Positions 32,679 to 42,695 of a DNA stretch of 64,000 bases are shown piece by piece. Positions within the stretch are counted from its first letter, which is position 1; the number at the start of each line of letters is the position of its first letter. The notes beneath the pieces were generated by a model. The model was given only the letters and a program-made list of their open reading frames with translations. It was not told where the DNA came from and did not search any database. The stretch lies in contig JAYQSI010000002.1 in NCBI GenBank assembly GCA_038146785.1, positions 1 through 64,000 of the forward strand, read 5' to 3'. Position numbers and translations under genes: made by a program. The DNA is from VMDJ01 sp038146785 (GTDB taxonomy: Bacteria; Pseudomonadota; Gammaproteobacteria; Chromatiales; Chromatiaceae).

Positions 32679-33815
32679 TTAGGTTTCGCGCAAAGCCGAA
32701 CCTTTCTCGCCAAACACATCGTTGCGCACCCAAGGGCGGCAGCGTAAGTACTGATCAGGGTAGTGAACCTGTCCGCCAAGCTCAGAGGCTGCATGCCATG
32801 GCCAACGTGGGTTATAGAGAAATTCACGAGCCATCGCGATCAGATCAGCCTGTTGGTTATTCAGTATGTCTTCGGCTTGTTGTGGTTCGGTGATCATGCC
32901 GACCGCCATGGTGGTTACGCCGGTCTCTGCTTTGACGCGCTCAGCGAAGGGCACTTGATAGCCGGGATGTACATCCACTTTGGCGGCAGGGCTGAGGCCT
33001 GAGCTAGAGACATCAACCCAATCGACATGACGTTGCTTGAGCTCATGGCAAATGGCTACGGTTTGTTCGATATCCCAACCTTCCTCTAAATGATCGGTAG
33101 CCGAAAGGCGAACACCTAAAGGTTTGGTGCTTGGCCAGACGGCACGCACCGCATCAAACACTTCAAGTGTCAGTCGCATGCGATTTTCTAAGCTACCGCC
33201 ATACTGATCGGTGCGCTGATTGGTCAAGGGTGAGAGGAATTGGTGCAGCAGGTAGCCATGTGCCGCATGGATCTCAAGACCATCAAAGCCCGCCGCATTT
33301 GCGCGTTCGGCTGATGCAACAAAGTCGAGTTTGATTTGTTTGATTTGTTCTGGGGTTAGCTCGGTGGGGGCAGGGAGGCCTTCAGCCAAGGGAATAGCGG
33401 AGGGAGCATATTGCGTCCAGCCGCCGTCATCTTTAGCGATAAATTTACGACCTGCCCAAGGAGGCATGGCGGAGCCCTTGCGGCCGGCATGTGAGAGTTG
33501 CAGCACCATTTTGGCGTGGCTGTGCTGATGAGCAAATTCGACAATCCGTCTGAATTGCTCAGTCTGTGTCTCGTTATAAAGACCTAAGCAGTAGGGTGTG
33601 ATGCGCCCTTCGGCAGATACCCCAGTGGCTTCCATGATCACCATGCCAGCCCCTGAAATGGCCAAATTCCCAATGTGCATAAGGTGCCAGTCGTTTGGGG
33701 TGCCATCGGTTGCCGAGTACTGGCACATGGGCGCGACAACGATACGATTTTCTAATGTCGTCTCACGTAGATTTAATGGCTGGAAGAGGCTAGGTGCTTT
33801 GTTCAGGTCAGTCAT
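32679..33815 (-). CDS. NADH:flavin oxidoreductase, old yellow enzyme family (YqjM/XenA type)
   Basis: 378 residues. An FMN barrel with VVAPMCQYSA near the N-terminus (the Cys that tunes the flavin in YqjM-type enzymes), AGRKGSA, FDGLEIHAAHGYLLHQFLSP with the substrate-binding His pair, and ENRMRL. It reduces activated C=C bonds or nitro compounds with NAD(P)H. The true substrate is unknown. It is divergent from the GntR gene, with 87 bases between them. Confidence 0.9.
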   Translation of the reverse strand: MTDLNKAPSLFQPLNLRETTLENRIVVAPMCQYSATDGTPNDWHLMHIGNLAISGAGMVIMEATGVSAEGRITPYCLGLYNETQTEQFRRIVEFAHQHSHAKMVLQLSHAGRKGSAMPPWAGRKFIAKDDGGWTQYAPSAIPLAEGLPAPTELTPEQIKQIKLDFVASAERANAAGFDGLEIHAAHGYLLHQFLSPLTNQRTDQYGGSLENRMRLTLEVFDAVRAVWPSTKPLGVRLSATDHLEEGWDIEQTVAICHELKQRHVDWVDVSSSGLSPAAKVDVHPGYQVPFAERVKAETGVTTMAVGMITEPQQAEDILNNQQADLIAMAREFLYNPRWPWHAASELGGQVHYPDQYLRCRPWVRNDVFGEKGSALRET

Positions 33816-33847
33816 AGGGTGTCGGGTATTTGTGCATTGCTTTTTTG

Positions 33848-33877
33848 TAATTATGAATTATATATTCGGTCTGACAA
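33848..33877. promoter_or_regulatory. Candidate operator region between oxidoreductase and gntR genes
   Basis: TAATTATGAATTA (33848-33860) is an inverted repeat of five bases around ATG and is identical to 18161-18173. GGTCTGACAA (33868-33877) resembles FCD-type GntR half-sites (GTC/GAC core). Either could be bound by the divergent GntR protein; this is inference. Confidence 0.4.
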
Positions 33878-33902
33878 GATAAGCTGAACAAGAAAAACCA
33901 CT

Positions 33903-34562
33903 ATGCTTACACCACTAAACCAACGCCCTCTATATCTCGAAGTTGCTGAGCGCGTCCGAGAATTAATCTACCAGCGTAAGCTTTTACCAGGCGATTGGAT
34001 TGATGAGCTTGAGTTGGCTGTCACGCTCGGTATCAGTAGAACGCCTCTGCGTGAAGCTCTGAAAGTTTTGCATTCTGAAAGTTTAGTTGAATTGGTTCCT
34101 CGTCGTGGTTGTCGGGTTGTTGAACTGGATGAAACGGGTTTGTTGGAACTTTTTCCTGTGATGGCAGAACTTGAAAGTTTATGTGCTGAATTGGCGACTA
34201 AAAAAATGACAGCCAGTGATTTGAGTTATTTGCAGAAATTACATTCCCGTTTAGAGAATTTTGCAGCCAAAGGAAATATTGATGGTTATTACGAAGTTAA
34301 TCGTCAGTTCCATATTGCTGTTCAAGAATTAGCCTCTAATCGTTGGTTAGAAAAAACCAGTATGGAACTTAGAAACGTTCTTATGTTGGCGAGACATCGC
34401 CAGCTAACTAAAGAAGGTCGATTACTCGAATCGCTCAATGAACATAGAGCGATCATGAAAGCTTTTGAGGAAAAAGACTCACAAGCTGCTGCCAAGGCAA
34501 TGTATGACCATCTTTGTAACCAAGAAAAAGTTCAATCTATGTTTACTAACACTAAGTCGTAA
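33903..34562 (+). CDS. GntR-family regulator with FCD ligand domain
   Basis: 219 residues. The winged-helix N-terminus (LELAVTLGISRTPLREALKVLHSESLVELVPRRGCRV) is followed by an all-helical FCD domain with metal-site His residues (RQFHIAV, ARHRQL, EHRAIM). FCD regulators sense small acids. Next to TRAP and malonate genes it is probably a malonate-responsive regulator (MatR-like). Confidence 0.88.
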   Translation: MLTPLNQRPLYLEVAERVRELIYQRKLLPGDWIDELELAVTLGISRTPLREALKVLHSESLVELVPRRGCRVVELDETGLLELFPVMAELESLCAELATKKMTASDLSYLQKLHSRLENFAAKGNIDGYYEVNRQFHIAVQELASNRWLEKTSMELRNVLMLARHRQLTKEGRLLESLNEHRAIMKAFEEKDSQAAAKAMYDHLCNQEKVQSMFTNTKS

Positions 34563-34643
34563 CACCTGGGGCAGGTTGCGACAAAAAATAATGCCCATCA
34601 GGGCGGCTCTGTTTACAAAAAGAATGACTCATAGGAGAGATCG

Positions 34644-35639
34644 ATGAAAAAACTAAAACTTGCTGTTGCTGCGTTGGCAACATCTGCAATTTTGGGCACA
34701 ACTAATGCCTCTGCAGTAGATCTGAAAGCATCACACCAGTGGCCAGGTGGTAAAGGTGATATGCGTGACGAAATGGTGCAAATGATTGCTAAGCACATGG
34801 CAGACAAAAAAACGGGTGTAAATATTCGTGTATACCCAGGCAAAAGCTTGTTTAAGCCAAAAGAGCAATGGGGCGCAATGACAAAAGGTCAGTTGGATAT
34901 GACTGCATTTCCATTGTCATACGCTGGCGGTAAACATCCAGAGTTCAACCTGACTTTGATGCCGGGCTTGGTGAAAAACCATGATCACGCAAAGCGTCTT
35001 AATAAGTCAGCATTCATGGATAAAATTAAGAAGATCATGGACGATGCAGGCGTTATGGTTTTGGCGGATACTTGGTTGGCAGGTGGTTTCGTTTCAACGG
35101 ACAAATGTATTTTGGAGCCGAATGACGTTAAAGGTATGAAGTTCCGTGCGGCAGGTAAAGCGTTTAACCAAATGCTTGCAGCTGCAGGTGCAACTATTAC
35201 CTCTATGCCTTCATCTGAAATTTATTCAGGACTTCAAACTCGCGTTCTCGATGGTGCAAACACCTCATCAGCATCGTTGGTGTCATATCGCATTTATGAA
35301 CAAGTTAAATGTTTGACTGAGCCAGGTGATAACGCATTGTGGGTTATGTATGAGCCAATCTTGATGGCTAAAGCAAGCTTCGAGCAGTTGACTCCAGCGC
35401 AACAGAAAGAAATCTTGGCAGCAGGTAAAGCGGCTGAAAATTATGCATCTGACCAAGCTAAGGTGGCTGACCAAAAGTTGGTTGATACCTTCAAAAAGGC
35501 TGGTGTAAAAGTTGTGAAGATGTCAGCTAAGCAAGCGGCTATGTGGCGCAAGATTGCGGATAAGTCGAGCTACGACGCATTTGCTAAAGATGTAAAAGGC
35601 GGTCGTGAATTGTTGGATATGGCGTTGTCAGTTCAATAA
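34644..35639 (+). CDS. TRAP transporter substrate-binding protein (DctP family)
   Basis: 331 residues with a signal peptide (about residues 1-24). The DctP fold is seen in the segment MTAFPLSYAGGKHPEFNLTLMP and in KGMKFRAAGKAFNQML, with the conserved Arg that binds carboxylates. It delivers an organic acid to the DctQM permease. The downstream malonyl-CoA genes point to malonate. A ribosome-binding site GGAGAG precedes it. Confidence 0.9.
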   Translation: MKKLKLAVAALATSAILGTTNASAVDLKASHQWPGGKGDMRDEMVQMIAKHMADKKTGVNIRVYPGKSLFKPKEQWGAMTKGQLDMTAFPLSYAGGKHPEFNLTLMPGLVKNHDHAKRLNKSAFMDKIKKIMDDAGVMVLADTWLAGGFVSTDKCILEPNDVKGMKFRAAGKAFNQMLAAAGATITSMPSSEIYSGLQTRVLDGANTSSASLVSYRIYEQVKCLTEPGDNALWVMYEPILMAKASFEQLTPAQQKEILAAGKAAENYASDQAKVADQKLVDTFKKAGVKVVKMSAKQAAMWRKIADKSSYDAFAKDVKGGRELLDMALSVQ

Positions 35640-35651
35640 AAAGCCCCTATG

Positions 35652-35684
35652 TGCACTCGCTCATTTGAGCGAGTGCATTTTCTT
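35652..35684 (+). terminator. Attenuator hairpin between dctP and dctQ genes
   Basis: TGCACTCGCTC and GAGCGAGTGCA form an 11-bp perfect stem around ATTT, followed by TTTTCTT. TRAP binding proteins are often made in excess of the membrane parts, and this hairpin would do that. Confidence 0.88.
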
Positions 35685-35703
35685 ATCAGCAGAAGGCTGA
35701 ATC

Positions 35704-36228
35704 ATGAATTTCTTTATTAATGCGACAGCTTCCTTGTCGCGTTTGTTTGGTTATATCGCTGCTAGTTTGTTGTTTGTTGCGGTATTAATCGTGTGCCACA
35801 TGGTATTCACACGATTCATTTTAAATTTACCTACCTCATGGCAAACCGAGTTTGTCACCTATGTGTTGCTTGCCTCGACTTTCCTTGGCGCACCTTGGGT
35901 TTTATTGGAGCGTGGGCATGTGAATGTTGAGCTTGTGCCACTTATGTTGGGTGATCGTGGACGTTTTGTTTTAGCATTCATTGCATATGCTGCAGCTACG
36001 GCTTTGTGCGCAGTTATCGCGTATGAGGCGTATGTTTTTTGGCACGAAGCTTGGGTTGAGGATTGGAACTCAGACACGATCTGGGCGCCGAAGCTTTGGA
36101 AAGCTTATCTAGCCATGCCGATTGGCTTTGCGCTAATTACTTTGCAATATCTTGCAGATTTGCTGTGTTTGATTACAGGACGCGAGACCCCGTTTGGTTT
36201 GCCGGCTGTTAACCAGGAGGCTAACTGA
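35704..36228 (+). CDS. TRAP transporter small permease (DctQ family)
   Basis: 174 residues with four hydrophobic segments and the family's LPTSWQTEF and LGAPWVLLERGHVNVE patterns. It is the small membrane subunit, pairing with the large permease. Its stop overlaps the start of the next gene by one base (TGATG), so they are made together. Confidence 0.9.
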   Translation: MNFFINATASLSRLFGYIAASLLFVAVLIVCHMVFTRFILNLPTSWQTEFVTYVLLASTFLGAPWVLLERGHVNVELVPLMLGDRGRFVLAFIAYAAATALCAVIAYEAYVFWHEAWVEDWNSDTIWAPKLWKAYLAMPIGFALITLQYLADLLCLITGRETPFGLPAVNQEAN

Positions 36229-37544
36229 TGGATCCTATTTTAATGGGTGTGTTAGCAGCATCGACCCTTATTCTGTTGCTTTTGATTGGTATGCCCGTTG
36301 CCTTTGCATTAGGTACTTCGGCCATTATTTTTCTATTAATTGAAAATGGTTCATCCACTTTCTCTGTTGTGGCTGAAACGCTGTTTGCCTCGCTTGATGA
36401 GTTTGCTTTGCTATCGATTCCGATGTTCTTGGTAATGGGTTCTGCGATTGCCGCTTCTCGTGCAGGTGCTGACCTCTATGAGGCTTTGGATCGTTGGTTA
36501 TATAAAGTCCCCGGTGGTTTGTTGGTATCGAATATCAGTGCCTGCGGCATCTTTGCTGCATTAACAGGATCATCGCCAGCGACCTGTGCTGCCATCGGTA
36601 AGATGGGTATCCCTGAGATGCGTAAGCGCGGCTATCCAGCAAGCTTGGCAACCGGTTCGATTGCAGCGGGCGGTACCTTGGGTATCTTGATTCCACCTTC
36701 AATTGTGATGATCGTTTACGGCATTACGACCGAAACATCGATCGGTCGTCTGTTTGCTGCTGGTTTGATCCCAGGTCTGATGTTGGTCGGCCTGTTTATC
36801 GCTTGGTCATTGTTCTACGCACGCTGGAAGGGCTATGACTTTGGTGGTGCGGATAGGCATTTCACGCTAAAGCAAAAGATTGAGACCTTGCCAAAGGTTC
36901 TACCTTTCTTGGCCATCATTGTGTTGGTCTTGTGGGCTTTGTATGGGGGTGTAGCAACACCTTCTGAAGCATCGGGTGTGGGTGCTTTGGTGTGCATCTT
37001 GTTGGTGATGTTCATTTACAAGGTATGGAATGCCAAGGCGTTGTGGGACATCTTCAGTACGGCGACAAAAGAGTCAGTCATGTTGATGATGATCATCGGC
37101 ATGGCGGGTTTGTTCAGCTACATGATGTCGAATCTCTACATCACACAAGGTATTGCTGAATACATTGCCGGTTTGGATATCGCCCCTTGGTTGTTGATGA
37201 TCTACATCAATATCTTCTTGTTGGTAGCAGGATTCTTCTTGCCGCCAGTCGCTGTTATTTTGATGACTGCACCAACCTTGGTGCCAATTGTTATCGCAGC
37301 AGGTTTTGATCCGATTTGGTTTGGTGTCATGTTGACGCTAAACATGGAGATCGGTTTGATTACACCGCCGGTTGGCTTAAATCTGTATGTGATAAACGGC
37401 ATCGTGCCGGATGTTGATCTTAAGACAGTGCTGCTGGGTGCATTACCGTTCATGCTATGCATGGTGTTCGGCATCTTCCTGTTGGTGATGTTCCCTGAGA
37501 TCGCTTTGTGGTTGCCTGACTATTTGATGGGTGAGGCACTCTAA
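36228..37544 (+). CDS. TRAP transporter large permease (DctM family)
   Basis: 438 residues with about twelve membrane helices. It carries GSSPATCAAIGKMGIPEM and GGTLGILIPPSIVMIVYG, typical of DctM in the first half, and VGLNLYVING in the second. It uses the sodium gradient to import the acid delivered by the binding protein. It ends directly before the malonyl-CoA decarboxylase start. Confidence 0.93.
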   Translation: MDPILMGVLAASTLILLLLIGMPVAFALGTSAIIFLLIENGSSTFSVVAETLFASLDEFALLSIPMFLVMGSAIAASRAGADLYEALDRWLYKVPGGLLVSNISACGIFAALTGSSPATCAAIGKMGIPEMRKRGYPASLATGSIAAGGTLGILIPPSIVMIVYGITTETSIGRLFAAGLIPGLMLVGLFIAWSLFYARWKGYDFGGADRHFTLKQKIETLPKVLPFLAIIVLVLWALYGGVATPSEASGVGALVCILLVMFIYKVWNAKALWDIFSTATKESVMLMMIIGMAGLFSYMMSNLYITQGIAEYIAGLDIAPWLLMIYINIFLLVAGFFLPPVAVILMTAPTLVPIVIAAGFDPIWFGVMLTLNMEIGLITPPVGLNLYVINGIVPDVDLKTVLLGALPFMLCMVFGIFLLVMFPEIALWLPDYLMGEAL

Positions 37545-38949
37545 GTGTCGATGCGTAAAAAATCATGGCTTGATCGCGTGCTCAACAGCTTAGCTGATCG
37601 TGGCCGTGATCTTTTACGCACAAAACATAAAGGCGTTGTTACCCAAATTACCGATGCGCAGCTTTGTCAGCGCTTGATTCAAGGTAAGGGTGAAGCATCG
37701 AGTATCGCCTTGGCGCGTGACTTCTGGTTGCGGTGGAATGAGAAGTCGGATGAAGACAAGATTGATTTTCTGTATCAGATGTCAGTTGATTTTGATCCTT
37801 CTCCTGCAGCGATTAAGGCAGCTTCACAAGCGTATCGAGTGGAAGACCCGGATGCTTTGCGTCGTTTGATAGAAGCTGTAGAGCCGCCAAGACAAGAGCT
37901 TATTCGTCGTTTGAATATGGCGCCTGAGGGCACTGCGCATCTAATTGAGATGCGTTCATTTCTTATTGAAGGTGCTTAAAGAGCATCCTCGTTTACGTAA
38001 CGTTGATTATGATTTTAAGGCGTTGTTATCGTCTTGGTTTAATCGTGGCTTCCTGATTCTTAAACGCATTGATTGGCATTCGCCTGCTGCGGTGCTTGAG
38101 AAGTTGATGCAATACGAAGCTGTGCATCCGATGAGTGGCTGGGATGATATGCGTCGTCGCCTGAGTGAGGATCGACGTTGTTATGCCTTTTTCCATCCGG
38201 CGATTCCTGATGATCCTTTGATCTTTGTTGAAGTTGCGCTGACGCAATCGGTATCGAGATCGATTCATGAGGTGATTAATCCGGATTTGCCTGTGAATGC
38301 ACTTCAGCAGGCAAATACAGCTATTTTTTATTCGATCAATAACGCGCTCGATGGTCTTCGCGGGATTAGTTTCGGTAACTTTTTAATCAAGCAGGTTGTC
38401 ACCGAGCTGCAGCGTGAGTTTGAAGGGTTAGAGACGTTCTCGACGCTGTCACCAATGCCAACCTTTAGGCGTTTTGTTGATCAGTTATCGCGTGAACCTG
38501 ATGAGCAGTGGGTGGCGATTGATAAGCTACTCAATGTACGTATTGCTGAGTGTTGTCGTTTAGCGAATAAAACGTCTTTAGCTGAAGCGATGGATGCTCT
38601 GATTGAATCGAATGCGCATCAGGTTTTCTTGTCAGAGCTTCTTCAGGATCTTTCTTTGATGTATCTCACGCAACTCAAACGTGGTGAGCATGCGTTAGAT
38701 CCTGTGGCGCATTTCCATTTATCGAATGGCGCTGAGTTGTATTTGGTTAATCCACTGGCCAATAAAGCAAAGCATGGTTTGAAAGAGTCTTGGGGTTGCA
38801 TGGTGAACTATCGCTATGACATCGAGACAATGATTAGTAATCATGAGAGTTACGTCACAGATGGCGTGATTGCGCTAGGTGAGGAGCCTCAGGCGCAGCT
38901 TGATCGCTTATTGGATAAGCCTAACTCATCGTCGAAGAAGGCTAGCTAA
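37545..38949 (+). CDS. Malonyl-CoA decarboxylase, interrupted by one apparent frameshift
   Basis: Two overlapping frames, 37545-37979 and 37945-38949, together encode a full MCD of about 467 residues. The first half has the helical N-terminal domain. The second has SSWFNRGFLILKRIDW, ISFGNFLIKQVVTEL and VAHFHLSNGAELYLVNPLA, which mark the catalytic domain. At 37971-37972 one extra G breaks the frame; without it the text would read LIEVLKEHPRL, as in the family. MCD turns malonyl-CoA into acetyl-CoA and CO2. The start is GTG at 37545, or ATG at 37551. The break may be a sequence error. Confidence 0.85.
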
Positions 38950-38951
38950 AC

Positions 38952-39746
38952 ATGGAGCTGTTGACCTTATTAATCGCAGGTGCAATCGCTGGTACAGCAG
39001 CAGGTCTGTTGGGTATTGGTGGTGGCGTGGTGATTGTGCCAGTTCTCTCACTGGTATTTGTGGGTCAGCATGTTGATCCTGACTTGATTATTAAAATTGC
39101 TGTCGGCACGTCCTTAGCGACCATCGTTGTTACGGCTATCTCATCCGTGTTGGCACACCATCGACATGGCAATGTGCGTTGGGATCTTTTTAAGGTGATG
39201 ACCCCAACGGTGGTATTGGGATCCTTTGTGGGCTCAGTGATTGCTGACATGATGGATGCACATGCCTTAACCGTCGCTTTTATTGTGTTTCTTTATTCGG
39301 TTTCAACGCAGATGGCGTTGGGTGTCGTGCCGCCAGGTCGATCTTTACCCTCGACGACAGCATTGAGAGGTGTGTCTTCAGGTGTTGGCACGCTCTCGGC
39401 GATGTTTGGCATTGGTGGTGGCGCATTGCATGTGCCGTTTTTCACGTTTTGTGGCGTGACAGTCAAAGTAGCCGTAGCGACAGCTGCAGCCATTGGTTTG
39501 CCATTGGCGGCTTCATCCACACTCGGTTTTATTGTGATGGGCTTAGATGAGGCGAATCTGCCACCGCACAGTTTGGGTTATGTGAATCTCCCGGCGTTTA
39601 TTGGTGTTGTGGCATCTAGCATTGTTTTTGCGCCACTCGGTGCCAAGCTCACGCAAGTGTTGCCAGATAAATTAATCAAACGAATTTTTGCTGCCTTTTT
39701 GTTCGTTCTTGCGAGCAAGATGGCCTATGACATGGTGTTCATCTAA
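38952..39746 (+). CDS. TauE/SafE-family membrane permease
   Basis: 264 residues, about eight membrane helices. The repeated GLLGIGGGVVIVPVL and FGIGGGALHVPFF motifs, one in each half, are the family signature. Members export sulfite, sulfoacetate or related anions, and some import organic acids. Sitting between the malonyl-CoA decarboxylase and synthetase genes, it could move malonate or a related acid, next to the TRAP system. Its stop shares a base with the next ATG. Confidence 0.88.
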   Translation: MELLTLLIAGAIAGTAAGLLGIGGGVVIVPVLSLVFVGQHVDPDLIIKIAVGTSLATIVVTAISSVLAHHRHGNVRWDLFKVMTPTVVLGSFVGSVIADMMDAHALTVAFIVFLYSVSTQMALGVVPPGRSLPSTTALRGVSSGVGTLSAMFGIGGGALHVPFFTFCGVTVKVAVATAAAIGLPLAASSTLGFIVMGLDEANLPPHSLGYVNLPAFIGVVASSIVFAPLGAKLTQVLPDKLIKRIFAAFLFVLASKMAYDMVFI

Positions 39747-41273
39747 TGACTAATGCGAATCTTTATCTAACTTTTGCGCAACAGGGCTTCAGCCATGCGG
39801 GTGATCGCATCTTTTTGCAAACACCGGGTCGCGAGCCTTTGTTGTATAGCCAGCTCGATGGGTTAACTGCGCAGTTGCAACATCGCCTTGTTGGAGTTGG
39901 GTGTGAAAAAAGGTGATCGTGTGATGGTGCAGGTAGGTAAGTCCTACGAAGCGCTGACCTTATACCTTGCGTGCTTACGTGCGGGTGCGATTTATATCCC
40001 GTTAAATACAGCTTACACCGCGGCTGAAGTCGATTACTTTATGGGAGATGCCACTCCACAAGTGGTGGTGTGCGATCCAAGAGGCTTTGAAGCTTTAAAG
40101 CCAGTGGCTGATAAGTTGCAGGTGCCGCATTTGCTCACATTGAGTGAAAAAGGTGAGGGCAGCTTGTTAGACACTGTGGCGGAGTTGCCAACGGAAGCTG
40201 ATGTTGTTGCGGTAACGACTGATGACTTGGCTGCTATTTTGTATACATCCGGTACGACTGGGCGCTCAAAGGGTGCCATGTTGAGTCATGAGAATTTACG
40301 CTCAAATGCGCAAGTCCTTCATGATTATTGGCAATGGCAAGATGGTAAAGATGTGCTTTTGCATGCCTTGCCAATTTTCCATGTGCATGGGTTATTTGTT
40401 GCTCTGCACTGCGCTTTATTAGGTACCTCGACCGTTCACTTCCTGCCGAAGTATGAAGTGAATGAAATCATGCGTTTGATTCCAGAGAGTACGGTCATGA
40501 TGGGCGTGCCAACTTTCTACACACGCCTGTTAGATGAAGAAGGTTTTAATCAGTCACTGGTCAGCAATATGCGCCTGTTTATTTCGGGTTCTGCACCGAT
40601 GTTGGCGGAAACGCATTATCAATTCACCGAGCGTACGGGCTTATCCATTTTGGAGCGTTACGGGATGACGGAAGCTGGAATGATTACCTCAAATCCTTAT
40701 GACGGTGATCGTGTGCCCGGCACGGTTGGTTTTGCGCTCCCTGGTGTGCAGGTTCGTGTAGCAGATGATGAGGGTAATGTTCTCTCTGCGGGCGAGACGG
40801 GCGTGCTCGAAGTGATTGGGCCTAATGTGTTTAAAGGCTATTGGCAGATGCCAGAAAAAACCGCCGCTGAGTTCCGCAAGGATGGTTGGTTCATCACTGG
40901 CGATCTATCAACCATGGATGAAGAAGGGCGTGTCAGCATTGTTGGCCGCGCGAAAGATTTGATTATCTCGGGTGGTTACAACATTTATCCAAAAGAGATT
41001 GAAGGCGAGATTGATCTGATCCCAGGCGTAAAAGAGTCGGCTGTGATTGGTGTGCCACATAAAGACTTTGGTGAAGGTGTAACGGCAGTTGTTGTTGCTG
41101 ATGGTTCAGCGGATATCAGTGAGTCTGTTATTGTTTCTGCGCTCGACGGTAAGCTTGCGCGGTTTAAACAACCTAAGCGCGTTTATATCGTTGATGAGTT
41201 GCCTCGTAATACGATGGGTAAGGTGCAGAAAGCACAACTTCGCGATCAATATCAGGATAGCTACGCTTCATGA
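39746..41273 (+). CDS. Malonyl-CoA synthetase (MatB-like), interrupted by one apparent frameshift
   Basis: The gene starts at ATG 39746 (overlapping the previous stop, TAATG) and runs 56 codons. One extra C at 39885-39886 then sends it into a stop at 39914. The correct frame goes on from about 39888 to 41273. Together this gives about 508 residues. Adenylation motifs are ILYTSGTTGRSKGAM, ERYGMTEAGM and the C-terminal Lys region RNTMGKVQK. MatB makes malonyl-CoA from malonate, CoA and ATP. Related acids could also be substrates. Confidence 0.83.
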
Positions 41274-41704
41274 CGGCTAATGAGTTAACAAAAAAGATTC
41301 ATAAGGGCATTCCGCTGACCCAAGCAATGGCCTTTGATATCACTGAGCTAACGGAGACATCGATTGCTGTTGTGACCGGTGGTGAGGAAAACGTTAACGT
41401 TCATGGAACGGCGTTTGCTGGCTCCCTTTATACAACCTGTGTGTTAGCTGCTTGGGGACTGGTTAATTCTCGTCTGCCTGAAGAAGCAAGTTTGGTACTG
41501 GCTTCGGGGCATATTGATTATTTGTCTCCTGTGGTGGGTGATATCTGTGCGCGAGGCGAGATACCTAAGCAAGATTTCGATCAGTTTTTGACAGCGGTTA
41601 ATGAGCAGGGGCGGTCACGCCTCGATGTTGAGATTCAGGTGGAGCATGAAGGTGTGCTCGCCGCAAAATTTACAGGGCAGGTACATGCCCGTATCAAACA
41701 ATGA
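41270..41704 (+). CDS. Putative thioesterase (YiiD C-terminal / hotdog fold)
   Basis: 144 residues with a hotdog-fold pattern: the helix after VNVHGTAFAGSLYTTCVLAAWGLV and a strand pair near GHIDYLSPVVGDI. It resembles the thioesterase domain at the end of YiiD. It could hydrolyse acyl-CoA thioesters made by the malonate pathway. It overlaps the synthetase gene by 4 bases, so translation is coupled. The substrate is not shown by sequence. Confidence 0.75.
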   Translation: MTANELTKKIHKGIPLTQAMAFDITELTETSIAVVTGGEENVNVHGTAFAGSLYTTCVLAAWGLVNSRLPEEASLVLASGHIDYLSPVVGDICARGEIPKQDFDQFLTAVNEQGRSRLDVEIQVEHEGVLAAKFTGQVHARIKQ

Positions 41705-41714
41705 GGATGGAAAA

Positions 41715-42695
41715 ATGGAAGTAGGTGCGATTCGACTGACTGAGCATGGTGGCCCTGATGTATTGCAGTGGCAAAGCGTTGATCTGCCAGCGCCAGCGGC
41801 TAATGAAGTTCAGGTTCGTCATCATGCGGTAGGTTTGAACTACATTGATGTCTATCACCGTTCTGGCATCTATCCAACGCCTGAGACCCCTTGCGGTATC
41901 GGTATGGAAGCAGCTGGCATTGTTGAGGCAGTTGGTGAATCGGTTTCTGATATTAAGGTCGGTGATCGCGTAGCTTATGCATCGCAGCCTCTAGGTGCGT
42001 ATTCCGAGGCGCGAAATATTGCTTCTGATCGTGTTGTGCTACTGCCGGATGCCATCAGTTATGACCAAGGTGCCGCCATGATGCTTCAGGGCATGACGGT
42101 TGAATATCTACTGCAACGCACCTATCAGCTCAAATCAGGTGACACAGTATTATTCCAAGCCGCTGCAGGTGGTGTAGGTTTGCTGTTTTGTCAGTGGGCT
42201 AAATCACTCGGTGCACGTGTGATTGGTACTGTGGGTAGCGAAGAGAAAGGTGAGATCGCAAAAGCGGCTGGCTGTAGCGATGTGATCTATTACCGTCATG
42301 AGGATGTGCCAGCTCGCGTGAAAGAGCTTACCGATGGCAAGGGTGTGCCAGTGGTGTTTGACGGTATTGGTAAAGACACCTGGGAGATGTCGCTAGCGAG
42401 CTTGGCGCCGCGTGGTTTGATGGTGACCTTTGGTAATGCCTCGGGCAAGGTGCCGCCGTTTGATATTAATCGTCTCAGCGCCATGGGTTCTTTGTATGTA
42501 ACCCGTCCGACATTGATGACCTATACCGCTGATTCAGGTGAGATGCGTAAGTCGGCGAATGATCTGTTTAAGAAGGTGATGAATGGCGATGTGGATATCA
42601 AAATTAATCAGCAGTATTTATTAAGAGAAGCTGCCGAAGCACATCGTGCCTTAGAAGCACGTGAAACAACCGGTTCAACGATCTTTAACGTTTAA
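41715..42695 (+). CDS. Quinone oxidoreductase, zinc-independent MDR family (QOR type)
   Basis: 326 residues. GroES-like N-terminal domain, then a Rossmann fold with AAAGGVGLL for NADPH. The Zn-ligand Cys are missing, as in the QOR family. It reduces quinones or enones with NADPH. The start at 41715 follows GAGG; an open frame further upstream overlaps the thioesterase gene. It overlaps the convergent minus-strand gene by 11 bases at the 3' end. Confidence 0.9.
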   Translation: MEVGAIRLTEHGGPDVLQWQSVDLPAPAANEVQVRHHAVGLNYIDVYHRSGIYPTPETPCGIGMEAAGIVEAVGESVSDIKVGDRVAYASQPLGAYSEARNIASDRVVLLPDAISYDQGAAMMLQGMTVEYLLQRTYQLKSGDTVLFQAAAGGVGLLFCQWAKSLGARVIGTVGSEEKGEIAKAAGCSDVIYYRHEDVPARVKELTDGKGVPVVFDGIGKDTWEMSLASLAPRGLMVTFGNASGKVPPFDINRLSAMGSLYVTRPTLMTYTADSGEMRKSANDLFKKVMNGDVDIKINQQYLLREAAEAHRALEARETTGSTIFNV

